From assembly GCF_002873395.1 (NCBI RefSeq), contig NZ_MCUV01000040.1:1-33378 (forward strand): DNA of 33,378 nt. Reading direction: 5' to 3'. The translations under genes were made by a program, and so were the position numbers. Each line of letters opens with the position of its first letter. Within the stretch, counting starts at the first letter, position 1. The notes below the pieces were generated by a model. It made no database searches. It had not been told where the DNA came from and saw nothing but the letters and a program-made list of their open reading frames with translations. Positions 15,566 to 24,093 of the stretch are shown here, one piece after another. The stretch is from Vibrio sp. 10N.286.49.B3 (GTDB lineage: Bacteria > Pseudomonadota > Gammaproteobacteria > Enterobacterales > Vibrionaceae).

Positions 15566-15582
15566 ATCATTTGTATTATAAT
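15566..15582 (+). promoter_or_regulatory. putative FCD-regulator operator before MATE gene
   Basis: ATCATTTGTATTATAAT, identical over 17 bases to the reverse-strand element before the chemoreceptor gene. It contains TATAAT; TTGATA lies 13 bases upstream of that, too close for a standard -35, so the exact promoter is unclear. Confidence 0.5.
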
Positions 15583-15635
15583 AGATAACAGCAATTACTC
15601 TTTATCTTACTTTTCTCTTCCATAAAGGTCTGTTT

Positions 15636-17009
15636 GTGTCATCTCAATCCTACATTAAAAAGAATTTCTCTCTTGCTTGGCCATTAGCACTCAATGGGCT
15701 TCTTATGCAGTCCATGCTAATGATTGATACTTTCTTAGTGTCACCACTTGGTGAGATCCCTTTGGCGGCCATGGGAATCGCCACTACAATTGTTGCCTTT
15801 ATACTCGGCATTCAGATGGCACTAGCAAATGGTACCCAATTGGTATTAAGCCGTGCTGTGGGCTCAGGGAATAACGATTCACTATCCAAGGCCTTTTGGT
15901 CGGGCATGCTGATTAATGCCTCTGTCGCTCTTCTATTTTGGTTACTATTAACACTCTTTGATGATGCGGTTATCCATGCTATTACTGATAACACATCACT
16001 TCATCAAGAAATTTCTACCTACTTGAGCATCTCTAAATATATCGTTCTGTTCACTGCTGTGACTCAAGTTATCATTGCTTTATTTAATGGCTTAAGTAAA
16101 TCAAAAATTCCATTTAAAGGCTATTTGATTGAATTACCAGTCAATACTTCTCTCTCTTACTTATTTATACACGGCTTTTATTTCTCTGATAGCTTTTACC
16201 TTAACGAAATGGGCGTACAAGGTGCAGCATTAGGAAGTGTTATTGCGATTGCGGTTAGGTTGGTTTATTTAAGCCGATCGATAACGAAAAGTGCGGGAGT
16301 GACTTTGACGCCGCCAGCAATAGGCTTAGCAATGGTACACAACATTCGCAATCATGCTGTGGAAATTTTTCCTGTTGCCGTTAATGTCACGATCTTAATG
16401 ATTGGTGCAACCATTTATCAATTACTCTATTCCCAACTCGAGATTAACGCGTACGTTGCTATTACTCTGATCATGCCCTGGATCCGCTCAGGCACTCAGT
16501 TCATAGCAGCTTGGTCTCACTCTTCTGCCATTACGATTAGCCAAGCGATCGGCTCAAAGGAAATGGATGACCTTAGAGAAAATGTTGATACAAGCATCAA
16601 TATAGCGGTCGTAATATCGATTATCTGCGGTTTTCTTTTTGCTGGGCTGAGTTTTATTATTGCTGATATTTATCCAGATCTTGATGCAGCGACCTATCAA
16701 GCATTAGCACTTATCGCACCGTTATACATTCTTCTACCGATTATCCGTGGCTATAACACTGTGCATGGCAATATTCTTCGTGCGCTTGGTAAAACCACCG
16801 ATGTATTTAAAATCAACTTTACAGGTCAGTGGGTTATTTCTATTCCGCTGTGTGCTTTCATCATTTTAGGCTTAGATGGTTCCATTTTTTGGGCGTTTGC
16901 AATGCAACCCTTTGAAGAGTTAATTAAGGCCTTCCCTTTCCGATACCTAGCTCGTAAGTCTCTTAAAGAGTTTGATCTGAAAAAAGCAGAAAAGTTAATG
17001 TACGACTAG
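15636..17009 (+). CDS. MATE-family multidrug/metabolite exporter
   Basis: 457 residues, GTG start with AAAGG (15624-15628) seven bases upstream. About twelve membrane helices in two MATE halves (roughly 10-225 and 235-445). Typical features are the N-terminal FSLAWPLALNGLLMQSMLMIDTFLVSPLGEIPLAAMGIA and the early G-x-Q-x-x-x-x-x-G-x-G pattern in IQMALANGTQLVLSRAVGSG. MATE proteins export cationic drugs or metabolites using Na+ or H+ gradients. The substrate is unknown. Its place between the FCD regulator and the PL17 pair, plus the operator-like element shared with the chemoreceptor gene, suggests it belongs to the alginate regulon, perhaps relieving accumulation of a toxic intermediate such as a keto-sugar. 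That role is inference. Confidence 0.88.
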   Translation: MSSQSYIKKNFSLAWPLALNGLLMQSMLMIDTFLVSPLGEIPLAAMGIATTIVAFILGIQMALANGTQLVLSRAVGSGNNDSLSKAFWSGMLINASVALLFWLLLTLFDDAVIHAITDNTSLHQEISTYLSISKYIVLFTAVTQVIIALFNGLSKSKIPFKGYLIELPVNTSLSYLFIHGFYFSDSFYLNEMGVQGAALGSVIAIAVRLVYLSRSITKSAGVTLTPPAIGLAMVHNIRNHAVEIFPVAVNVTILMIGATIYQLLYSQLEINAYVAITLIMPWIRSGTQFIAAWSHSSAITISQAIGSKEMDDLRENVDTSINIAVVISIICGFLFAGLSFIIADIYPDLDAATYQALALIAPLYILLPIIRGYNTVHGNILRALGKTTDVFKINFTGQWVISIPLCAFIILGLDGSIFWAFAMQPFEELIKAFPFRYLARKSLKEFDLKKAEKLMYD

Positions 17010-17037
17010 CTGATTTGAGCCAGACTGTCACCCAATA

Positions 17038-17075
17038 AAAAACCGGACACCTGTAAAGGCATCCGGTTTATTTTT
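17038..17075. terminator. bidirectional terminator between MATE and PL17 genes
   Basis: AACCGGA (17041-17047) pairs with TCCGGTT (17062-17068), with a few more inner pairs; A-run before and TTATTTTT after. It serves the convergent MATE (plus) and PL17 (minus) transcripts. Confidence 0.75.
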
Positions 17076-17109
17076 ACTTCGACTTAACTGTATCGTTTAA
17101 TAAAAAGGA

Positions 17110-19263
17110 TTACAGTTGAGCGAATGAACCTTCCCAAGTGAATGCCTCACCAGCAAACTCAACACTGTGAGTTGCTTGCTGAGCTTCTTCAGCTAGGTTC
17201 GAAATTGCGTAGTGGTAAGTGTTACCGGTTGTCGTAGCAATGCGAACAATAGTACCAACTTCGTTATCACCAACAACCGTTACTGACTCAACAAGTCCAC
17301 GAGCATTAACAGATTGCTCGAACTCTTCATTAAAGTAACCATGAGTCTCTAGAACTGAAGCGAACACATGATCTTTACCAGATTGGCGCATGATCATTGC
17401 AGGTTCACTACGTAGGTTGAAGTCGTGATCGTTAGCACCTAGACGAGCAAAGATAACTTCGCTGTCTGCCGCTTGAGCACTGGTTACTAGTGAATAGTAG
17501 CTATTGTTAACTAACCAGCTAACCAGTGAACTGCCTTCGACTTTGCCAGAACCTAAATTCCAAAGGTGTTGATAGCCATCTGAATCGCCAACTGGTTTCA
17601 GTGTGCTTTCTGTCTGGTATTCAAAATCAGTACGGATGATTTGACCTGTGTAGTGTACAGGTAGGTCGTACTGGTTCTCTTGCTCAGATTGAATACGATA
17701 AATGTCAATCACAAGTGGCTTTTCAAACTCAGGCAAATCTGCAAGTAGGATGCTACGTTGCATTTCTGTACCTTCGTAGTAACCAGAAATACGACCGCTC
17801 ATGCCTTGTAGCTTGTCATTTTCAATATTGAAGAAATGCTTTTGACCAAACTTAGACTCAGCAAGTGCTGTGTTAAAGTTGTTTTGCGTCTTCTGGTTTA
17901 CCGTCACAGTATTATGCGCAACAGTTTGCTTACAGTAAGACTTATTTTCTGGAATGTAACGACCGCCAAACTTAGGCTCAACGTTTACCCAACGACCGTA
18001 GCCGTAGTCATGCAGAACTTCAACACCACGGTTGAAGACACTTAGGTGCAGACCGTCATAGTGACCGTGATCCAGCGCCGAGTGATATTGGTGATCTGAA
18101 CCGTGCTGACCGAACCAGATAAGCGCCATAGTATCGTCATCTTTTACATCACGGTGACGTAGGATACCTAGACCACCTTTTTCGCCCTCAGGACCATCTG
18201 TGATGTATAAGCTACCCCAGTTAAATGGCTTGATTTCATCAGCGGCTTCAACGGCATTAGACAGTGTTTGACCTGAAGTATGAACCCAAACATTTTGCTG
18301 GTGATTTGCCATTGCAAGTAGCGTTTCAGCTTGCTCGTAACGGTGGAAACATACGCTTGTCGCCATGACAACGCCTTCATCATTGATTGAAATCGTTTTT
18401 GATGAATCGTTACATGCAGGCAGAGAACCGTCAGGGAATGCTGTTTTAAATACTGCGTAAGACGTAGTTTTAATCACAGAATCGTTAAACTCGTAGATAC
18501 CAACTTCTGGTTGACGGCGTTCAATCGCTTCAGCAAACAAGTAAATTGGACGTAGTGAGAAACGATGGTAGTAAGGACCTTCCATGTAGTAGCCATCTGG
18601 CGAAAACAGTTGGTCAAGTTGAGCAAGGAAACCACCGCTTACTTTGTCTAATTTAAGACCGTAAAGTGCTTTATCTACTGATGCTTGATCGTTAATCGCG
18701 TAACCACAAATACCAACGGCAGCAACCGCCCACAGACCGTGGTTGTGAACGATATCGAAATCGTGACCGTAAGTAACAACAAACAAATCAATCATTTGCT
18801 TAAATAGGTCGTTTTCAATCAGTGCTTTTTGCTCGTCAGAAAGTGTATGGAAAATACATGAGTAAGCACAAGATGAATATAGCATCCACATGTTCTCATT
18901 CAACGTTTGGTGGAAGATCTTACCTGGTGGGTTAGTATCTTTACTTACGTTGCTTTCTAATGTTGGGTAAACTTTTGCGTATGCTGTTAGCATATCAGCA
19001 ATGTAGTCGCGGTACTTTTGCTCTTCAGTAATTAAGAACAAACGTCCTGCAAGATCCATGTGAATGTAGTTTTGCTTGTGACGGTTATGTTCGTAACCGC
19101 CCCCCTCGCCGTGACCAGGAACTTCAATGCCTACTTCAGCCATATAAGCATCTGTTTGCTTGATGTCACGTGCCAGTGCTTTACCTAAAAGGCTATCCGT
19201 GCCTAGTGCTTTGCGAAGTTCTGCTGCTTCTTCGAAGTTAAGTAAAAGTGGTTGATAGCTCAT
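17110..19263 (-). CDS. PL17-family oligoalginate lyase (downstream copy)
   Basis: 717 residues. An N-terminal alpha/alpha-toroid (about 1-370) is followed by a heparinase II/III-like beta-sandwich domain (about 375-717). Family residues are visible: HNHG (173-176, Asn174 and His175 matching the neutralising pair of Alg17C) and GYYMEGPYY (224-232), whose Tyr231 sits 57 residues after Asn174, as the catalytic Tyr does in Alg17C. The DHGHYDGL motif lies in the second domain. It releases unsaturated monouronate from oligoalginate exolytically. There is no signal peptide, so it acts in the cytoplasm. It begins two bases after the stop of its paralog, with GGAG inside the end of that gene: a tight two-gene operon. 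Confidence 0.93.
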   Translation of the reverse strand: MSYQPLLLNFEEAAELRKALGTDSLLGKALARDIKQTDAYMAEVGIEVPGHGEGGGYEHNRHKQNYIHMDLAGRLFLITEEQKYRDYIADMLTAYAKVYPTLESNVSKDTNPPGKIFHQTLNENMWMLYSSCAYSCIFHTLSDEQKALIENDLFKQMIDLFVVTYGHDFDIVHNHGLWAVAAVGICGYAINDQASVDKALYGLKLDKVSGGFLAQLDQLFSPDGYYMEGPYYHRFSLRPIYLFAEAIERRQPEVGIYEFNDSVIKTTSYAVFKTAFPDGSLPACNDSSKTISINDEGVVMATSVCFHRYEQAETLLAMANHQQNVWVHTSGQTLSNAVEAADEIKPFNWGSLYITDGPEGEKGGLGILRHRDVKDDDTMALIWFGQHGSDHQYHSALDHGHYDGLHLSVFNRGVEVLHDYGYGRWVNVEPKFGGRYIPENKSYCKQTVAHNTVTVNQKTQNNFNTALAESKFGQKHFFNIENDKLQGMSGRISGYYEGTEMQRSILLADLPEFEKPLVIDIYRIQSEQENQYDLPVHYTGQIIRTDFEYQTESTLKPVGDSDGYQHLWNLGSGKVEGSSLVSWLVNNSYYSLVTSAQAADSEVIFARLGANDHDFNLRSEPAMIMRQSGKDHVFASVLETHGYFNEEFEQSVNARGLVESVTVVGDNEVGTIVRIATTTGNTYHYAISNLAEEAQQATHSVEFAGEAFTWEGSFAQL

Positions 19264-19265
19264 TA

Positions 19266-21425
19266 TTATTTCTCCTGCTCGAACTGAATTACTTCAAGAG
19301 CGTAGTAACCCGTCCAACTATATGTCTTACCGTTAAATTCAACTGCAAATTGTGTCGTCTCTGTTGCATCTGATTGATTGGTGATCATCAGTACACAACG
19401 TGACTTTTCTGTTTCAATTTCAACAACACTTGCTGTGTCATTATGACCAACAACTGTAATATTTTTCACTACACCACGTGCATTAACCGACTGTTCAAAC
19501 TCTTCATTAAAGTAACCATGAGTTTCCACAACCGAGGCAAATAACGTCGATTCACCACGGCTACGTAATGTAAATGCTGGTTCACTGCGCAAGTTGAAGC
19601 TTGGGTCATTGGCACCGGAGCGAGTAAAGATAACTTCACCATTGCTATTAGAGCTAGTACCTAACCAAGTGTTGTAGCTATTATCTTGTAGCCAGCTAAC
19701 TAAAGCCGTTTCATTTGCTTCACCAGCCCCGACTTTCCATAGATGTTGGTAACCATGATCATCACCTAGTGTTTCAAGTTCTTTAAATGTTTCATATTCA
19801 AAGTTAGTACGGATAATTTGACCATTGTATTGGTGAGAGTAATCATATTGATGCTCGCCTTCACCAGTAATGCGGTACAAATCAATCAGTAGTGGTGCTT
19901 CTAACTCTTCAAGGTTAAGTAGGAAAACGCTACGCTGCATACCAAAACCATCATAATGATCGTTGGCAAATGCGCTCATGCCTTTTAGGTTGTCATCATT
20001 AACTTGGAAGAAGTGTGGTAAACCATGTACTGAATCTGCACGATCAACATCAAAATAGTTCTGACAAGTTTCATCAATCGTTACGCCATTGTGGGCAATA
20101 GTTTGACGTGCATACGATGGGTTTTCTGGTAAGTATCGACCACCGAACTTAGGCTCAACGTTGATCCAGCGAGCAAAGCCATATTCACGAAGTACTTCAT
20201 GTCCACGATTAAATAGCGTGATACCTAAGGCATCAAAGTGACCATGACCCATACCGTGCATACCATAGTTCATAACAAGCTGAGAGACATCACCGCTCTT
20301 ATCTTGCATACGAACAAAACCTTGTGCGCCTTGAGTACCATCAGGACCTTCATTCAGTTCCATACTTGGCCAGTAAGGCAAGCCAATTTCACGTTTCGCT
20401 GATGCTTCTTCATAGGCACGAGAAACTTTAAGGCCGCATGGGTGCATCCATACACCACCTTGGATTTTTGCCATACCAAGAATATTATCGTCTAACGCGT
20501 AATGTGCACCGTAAATGCTCACAGCAACTTGAACACCCATATCAGCAATGCTCATACTTTGTGATGCATCATTCATTGCTGGGAATACACCGTTAGGGTA
20601 CGCCGTAGCAAGCAATGCTTGAACCGTGTTACCTACTACGCCATCTTTGTAGTTATAAATATCAACTTCAGGCATATGACGATGAATGATTTCAGCCAGT
20701 AGAACTAATGGACGAATAGTAAAGCGAGAGTAGTATGGCCCTTCAAGGTAGTAACCTGATGGTGCAAATAGATTAGATACTTGATCTAGGAAACCACTTG
20801 ATTCTTCAGGGTTTTTACCATATACCGCCATTTCTAGGTATTCCGGCTTACCGATAGCAACAGCACAAGCGCCAACAGCAGCAACTGCCCAAACGCCATG
20901 ATTATGAATATGATCAAAACGATGTGAGTATTTATCGATACTCATTTCGATCATTGGAATAAAGATACGATCAATAATGCGTTGACGTTGCGTTTCTGTC
21001 ATTGTTGATGCAACACAAGAGTAAGCAATACTGGTAAATAGTAACCAACCATGTTCATTTAGGATCTGATGGAAGATACGTCCTGTTGGGTTAGTATTCT
21101 TTTGTACTTGGAAGCCAAGTTCAAGGTACTTGTCGGCATACTCTTCTAATAAAGCAACAACAAAGTCGGCATACTTTTGCTCTTCAGTAATGAGGAAAAG
21201 ACGACCAGCAAGGTTCATATAAGTATAATTTTCTTTATGACGATTATGCTCATAACTACCACCATCACCATGACCAGGAACCTCTAAAGGCAGGCTCATG
21301 AAAGCTTCAAGTTCTGTAACATTTTTAGCGATAGTGTTTCCCATCAAAGTAGGTCGCCCTACCTCTTTACGAAGCTGTTCAATTTCCTCTTGAGTAAGAA
21401 GAATTGGCTGTGTAGTCATCATCAT
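19266..21425 (-). CDS. PL17-family oligoalginate lyase (upstream copy)
   Basis: 719 residues, the same two-domain plan as its neighbour: toroid (about 1-370) and heparinase II/III-like sandwich (about 380-700). It has HNHG (174-177) and GYYLEGPYY (224-232), GMGHGHFDALG in the second domain, and no signal peptide. Long stretches are shared with the downstream copy, for example ETHGYFNEEFEQSVNARG, so the pair arose by duplication, but they have diverged widely elsewhere. The copies may prefer different oligomers (mannuronate- or guluronate-rich, or different lengths). Three ATG codons stand in a row at the start; which is used is open. Divergent from kdgF across about 310 bp with an operator-like element at 21469-21481 and a CRP-like site at 21514-21529. 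Confidence 0.93.
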   Translation of the reverse strand: MMMTTQPILLTQEEIEQLRKEVGRPTLMGNTIAKNVTELEAFMSLPLEVPGHGDGGSYEHNRHKENYTYMNLAGRLFLITEEQKYADFVVALLEEYADKYLELGFQVQKNTNPTGRIFHQILNEHGWLLFTSIAYSCVASTMTETQRQRIIDRIFIPMIEMSIDKYSHRFDHIHNHGVWAVAAVGACAVAIGKPEYLEMAVYGKNPEESSGFLDQVSNLFAPSGYYLEGPYYSRFTIRPLVLLAEIIHRHMPEVDIYNYKDGVVGNTVQALLATAYPNGVFPAMNDASQSMSIADMGVQVAVSIYGAHYALDDNILGMAKIQGGVWMHPCGLKVSRAYEEASAKREIGLPYWPSMELNEGPDGTQGAQGFVRMQDKSGDVSQLVMNYGMHGMGHGHFDALGITLFNRGHEVLREYGFARWINVEPKFGGRYLPENPSYARQTIAHNGVTIDETCQNYFDVDRADSVHGLPHFFQVNDDNLKGMSAFANDHYDGFGMQRSVFLLNLEELEAPLLIDLYRITGEGEHQYDYSHQYNGQIIRTNFEYETFKELETLGDDHGYQHLWKVGAGEANETALVSWLQDNSYNTWLGTSSNSNGEVIFTRSGANDPSFNLRSEPAFTLRSRGESTLFASVVETHGYFNEEFEQSVNARGVVKNITVVGHNDTASVVEIETEKSRCVLMITNQSDATETTQFAVEFNGKTYSWTGYYALEVIQFEQEK

Positions 21426-21468
21426 CAGTACCTATAATAGACAGGGTTATTTATTCAAATAGCCTATA

Positions 21469-21481
21469 AAGTAATACAATA
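21469..21481 (-). promoter_or_regulatory. putative FCD-regulator operator before PL17 pair
   Basis: AAGTAATACAATA fits the element with one mismatch, 44-56 bp upstream of the first PL17 start, a typical promoter position. Confidence 0.45.
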
Positions 21482-21513
21482 AGAGGTTTTATCCTACTAA
21501 ACCATAGCGAAAT

Positions 21514-21529
21514 GATGATAAGAATCACA
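21514..21529 (-). promoter_or_regulatory. CRP-like site before PL17 pair
   Basis: GATGA-TAAGAA-TCACA, 8 of 10 consensus half-site bases, about 90-105 bp upstream of the PL17 start. Confidence 0.4.
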
Positions 21530-21620
21530 CTTATTTGATCTAACACCAAAAATAGCCTGAAATACGCACAACGCACCGTATACATAAGCCATTGATATAT
21601 ATAGAATCAAGTAAATAAGC

Positions 21621-21636
21621 TTTGATTTAAGTCACA
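21621..21636 (+). promoter_or_regulatory. CRP-like site before kdgF
   Basis: TTTGA-TTTAAG-TCACA, 9 of 10 consensus half-site bases, centred about 105 bp before kdgF. It lies directly upstream of the operator-like element, fitting activator-then-repressor order. Confidence 0.55.
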
Positions 21637-21650
21637 TAAAATTAAGTATA

Positions 21651-21661
21651 TTGTATGACAA
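21651..21661 (+). promoter_or_regulatory. putative FCD-regulator operator before kdgF
   Basis: TTGTATGACAA matches all fixed positions of TNGTNNNACNA, 73-83 bp before the kdgF start. Confidence 0.55.
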
Positions 21662-21733
21662 TTGAATTTTGCAGTTTATTATACCCATATAGAAATACAC
21701 TTTTTTCAATTTCATTATTTTAGGAGATACCCC

Positions 21734-22069
21734 ATGAGCAACTTTTTCAAAATCGCAGAACACGAATGGGAAGATATTGGTGGCGGTATTAAACGTAAAA
21801 TCGTTGGCTACACTGATGAACTTATGGCTGTTCACCTGAACTTTGACAAAGGCGCTATCGGTGCACCACACGCACACGAAATCCATGACCAAATCGGTTA
21901 CGTTGTTAGCGGTAGCTTTGAAGCTGAAATCGAAGGCGAAAAACATGTACTTAAAGCTGGTGATGCTTACATCGCTGCTAAGCACATGGTTCACGGTGCT
22001 GTTGCTCTAGAGCAAGATAGCATCCTTCTTGATATGTTTTCTCCTGCACGTGAAGACTTCTTAAAATAA
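21734..22069 (+). CDS. kdgF: KdgF, cupin that linearises unsaturated uronate
   Basis: Small single-domain cupin of 111 residues. KdgF speeds ring opening of the 4,5-unsaturated monouronate made by exolytic lyases, giving linear DEH (alginate) or DKI (pectin). The metal site is visible: H46 and H48 (PHAHEIHDQIG), Q53 and H87 (HMVHGA), with the second cupin motif around GDAYIAAKHMVH. I start at 21734, not at the upstream in-frame ATG (21662), because AGGAG (21722-21726) stands seven bases before it and the upstream codons do not resemble KdgF. First gene of the plus-strand kdgF-kdgK-eda run. It directly follows the PL17 step in the pathway; the PL17 pair is divergent from it. Codon use is that of a highly expressed gene. 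Confidence 0.94.
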   Translation: MSNFFKIAEHEWEDIGGGIKRKIVGYTDELMAVHLNFDKGAIGAPHAHEIHDQIGYVVSGSFEAEIEGEKHVLKAGDAYIAAKHMVHGAVALEQDSILLDMFSPAREDFLK

Positions 22070-22103
22070 TCGTTAGCGCAACCTCAGTTGCTAAGGTAAG
22101 CAC

Positions 22104-23036
22104 ATGAAATCATTCAACATCGCGGTCATTGGCGAGTGTATGGTTGAGCTACAAAAAAATGGCGACAGCCTTAAACAGAACTTTGGTGGCGACACTTTAA
22201 ATACAGCTCTGTATTTATCTCGCCTAACTAAAGAACATGGCATCTCAACTAGCTATGTTACTGCTTTAGGTCAAGACCCATTTAGCGTAGACATGCTAGA
22301 AAAATGGCAAGCGGAAGGGATTGAAACTCAACTAATCTCTCGTGTTGCAGGCAAGCAGCCTGGTCTTTACTACATCGAAACAGATGAAACTGGTGAGCGT
22401 AGCTTCCATTACTGGCGTAATGATGCTGCTGCTAAGTTCATGTTTGATCAAGAAGACTCAAGCGCAGTTATCGAAAAACTGATGACATTTGATGCTATTT
22501 ACTTAAGTGGTATCACTCTAGCAATCTTAACCGACAACGGTCGTAAGGTTCTTTTCTCATTCCTAGAAGCTTTCAAAGCAAAAGGTGGCAAAGTTATCTT
22601 TGATAACAACTACCGTCCTAAACTATGGCAAGGTGAGCAAGAAGCGATTTCTTGGTACCTAAAAATGCTATCGTTTACTGATATTGCTTTATTAACTTTT
22701 GACGACGAGCAAGAGTTATACGGTGATGAGTACCTAGAGCAATGTATCGAGCGTACATCTGAAGCTGGCGTTTCAGAAATCGTGATCAAGCGTGGCAGCC
22801 AAGATTGTCTTGTTATTGAAAATGGTGAAGCAAACTACGTTGCACCAAATAAGATTACCAATGTTGTTGATACAACAGCTGCTGGTGATTCATTCAGTGC
22901 AGGCTACCTAGCTAAACGTTTCTGTGGTGGTACAGCTCCTGAGTCAGCTTACGCTGGTCACTGTGTTGCTGGAACAGTTATCCAATACCCTGGTGCTGTT
23001 ATTCCAAAAGAAGCGATGCCTGACTTATCTCTGTAA
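22104..23036 (+). CDS. kdgK: 2-keto-3-deoxygluconate kinase
   Basis: PfkB-family sugar kinase of 310 residues that turns KDG plus ATP into KDPG. It has the N-terminal GGDTLNTALYLSRL (28-41), matching PfkB signature 1, the substrate-lid region YYIETDETGERSFHYWRNDAA (89-109) whose Tyr/Arg pattern is typical of KDG kinases, and the C-terminal DTTAAGD (256-262) with catalytic base Asp262. It starts 34 bases after kdgF with AAGG upstream. Between it and eda is a hairpin without a T-run, so the three genes can still be one transcript. With eda next door, the assignment as KDG kinase is much safer than the PfkB family alone would allow. Confidence 0.95.
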   Translation: MKSFNIAVIGECMVELQKNGDSLKQNFGGDTLNTALYLSRLTKEHGISTSYVTALGQDPFSVDMLEKWQAEGIETQLISRVAGKQPGLYYIETDETGERSFHYWRNDAAAKFMFDQEDSSAVIEKLMTFDAIYLSGITLAILTDNGRKVLFSFLEAFKAKGGKVIFDNNYRPKLWQGEQEAISWYLKMLSFTDIALLTFDDEQELYGDEYLEQCIERTSEAGVSEIVIKRGSQDCLVIENGEANYVAPNKITNVVDTTAAGDSFSAGYLAKRFCGGTAPESAYAGHCVAGTVIQYPGAVIPKEAMPDLSL

Positions 23037-23070
23037 TATAGTTTACAGTAATATAATCAATGCCTCATAT

Positions 23071-23098
23071 GCCGCTTGACCTTAATAAGGTAAGCGGC
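23071..23098 (+). other. intergenic hairpin between kdgK and eda
   Basis: GCCGCTT (23071-23077) pairs with AAGCGGC (23092-23098) and ACCTT (23079-23083) with AAGGT (23087-23091), leaving one bulged G. No T-run follows. It probably protects or processes the mRNA, allowing unequal kdgK and eda levels. Confidence 0.6.
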
Positions 23099-23151
23099 GT
23101 AATTTCAGCAGTATTTAGTCAACTTATACTGCCTATTAAGAGAAGAGAATT

Positions 23152-23775
23152 ATGACAACTTTGAATGACCAACTAGCTTCGCTAAAAGTAATCCCTGTAA
23201 TTGCTATCAACCGCGTTGAAGATGCAATCCCACTAGGTCGTGCTCTAGTAGACAACGGCATGCCATGTGCTGAAATCACTCTACGTACTGAGTGTGCAAT
23301 TGAAGCGATTCGTGTAATGCGTAAAGAATTCCCAGAAATGCTGATCGGCTCTGGTACGGTTCTTACTAACGAGCAAGTCGATGCTTCTATCGATGCTGGC
23401 GTAGATTTCATTGTAAGCCCTGGCTTTAACCCACGTACCGTTCAGTACTGTCTTGATAAAGGTGTTGCTATCGTTCCTGGCGTTAACAACCCAAGCCTAG
23501 TTGAGCAAGCAATGGAAATGGGTCTACGTACTCTTAAGTTCTTCCCTGCTGAGCCTTCTGGTGGCGTTCCAATGCTAAAAGCACTAACAGCTGTTTACCC
23601 AGTTAAATTTATGCCTACTGGTGGTGTTAGCCTTAAGAACGTTGATGAGTACCTATCAATCCCTGCAGTTCTTGCATGTGGTGGCACTTGGATGGTTCCA
23701 ACTAAGCTTATGGATGAAGGCAAGTGGGATGAACTAGGTGCTCTAGTTCGTGACGCTGTTGCTGCAGTAAACTAA
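23152..23775 (+). CDS. eda: KDPG aldolase (Entner-Doudoroff)
   Basis: 207-residue class I aldolase, TIM barrel, that splits KDPG into pyruvate and glyceraldehyde-3-phosphate. The catalytic residues are visible with the spacing of the E. coli enzyme: E41 and R45 (EITLRT), then Lys129 (LKFFPAE), the Schiff-base lysine, 88 residues after Glu41. PTGGV (about 155-159) and GGTWMVP near the C-terminus bind the phosphate. It is third in the kdgF-kdgK-eda run and followed by a strong terminator. A cell may have a second eda elsewhere with edd; this copy is evidently dedicated to uronate breakdown. Codon use is strongly biased, as in highly expressed genes. Confidence 0.96.
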   Translation: MTTLNDQLASLKVIPVIAINRVEDAIPLGRALVDNGMPCAEITLRTECAIEAIRVMRKEFPEMLIGSGTVLTNEQVDASIDAGVDFIVSPGFNPRTVQYCLDKGVAIVPGVNNPSLVEQAMEMGLRTLKFFPAEPSGGVPMLKALTAVYPVKFMPTGGVSLKNVDEYLSIPAVLACGGTWMVPTKLMDEGKWDELGALVRDAVAAVN

Positions 23776-23844
23776 TTAAGCTTTAACAAGCGACTTATAA
23801 TGGCGAGTAACGATTAAGTTGCTAGACCATTGTAAATATTTAAT

Positions 23845-23872
23845 AAAAAACGAACCTCAGGTTCGTTTTTTT
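23845..23872 (+). terminator. intrinsic terminator after eda
   Basis: CGAACC (23851-23856) pairs with GGTTCG (23860-23865) around TCA; six A before and seven T after. It separates eda from the symporter gene, which therefore has its own promoter. Confidence 0.9.
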
Positions 23873-23942
23873 GTTTATATACCTCGCGAAAACACATTCA
23901 CAAACCTTATCGAGATCACACTTTTCACACACCTTAACACGT

Positions 23943-23955
23943 TTTGTATTACAAA
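23943..23955 (+). promoter_or_regulatory. putative FCD-regulator operator (distal) before symporter
   Basis: TTTGTATTACAAA, a full palindrome around its centre base and a perfect match to TNGTNNNACNA. The best copy in the window together with the proximal one. Confidence 0.55.
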
Positions 23956-24093
23956 TAATCAACGAAGTGAAGTCATCCAACTAATGACAAAAAAAACGAT
24001 AAAAACCATGCAGATACCATGATATCTATATTTACCTAGTTTTAACTTCCGGATATAGATCACAAAACGAGAAGAGAGCCTACTACTATAGGC

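Noticed and set aside
23819..24022. 67-residue plus-strand open frame after eda
   Set aside because: It reads through the strong eda terminator, has no ribosome binding site and shows no family resemblance.
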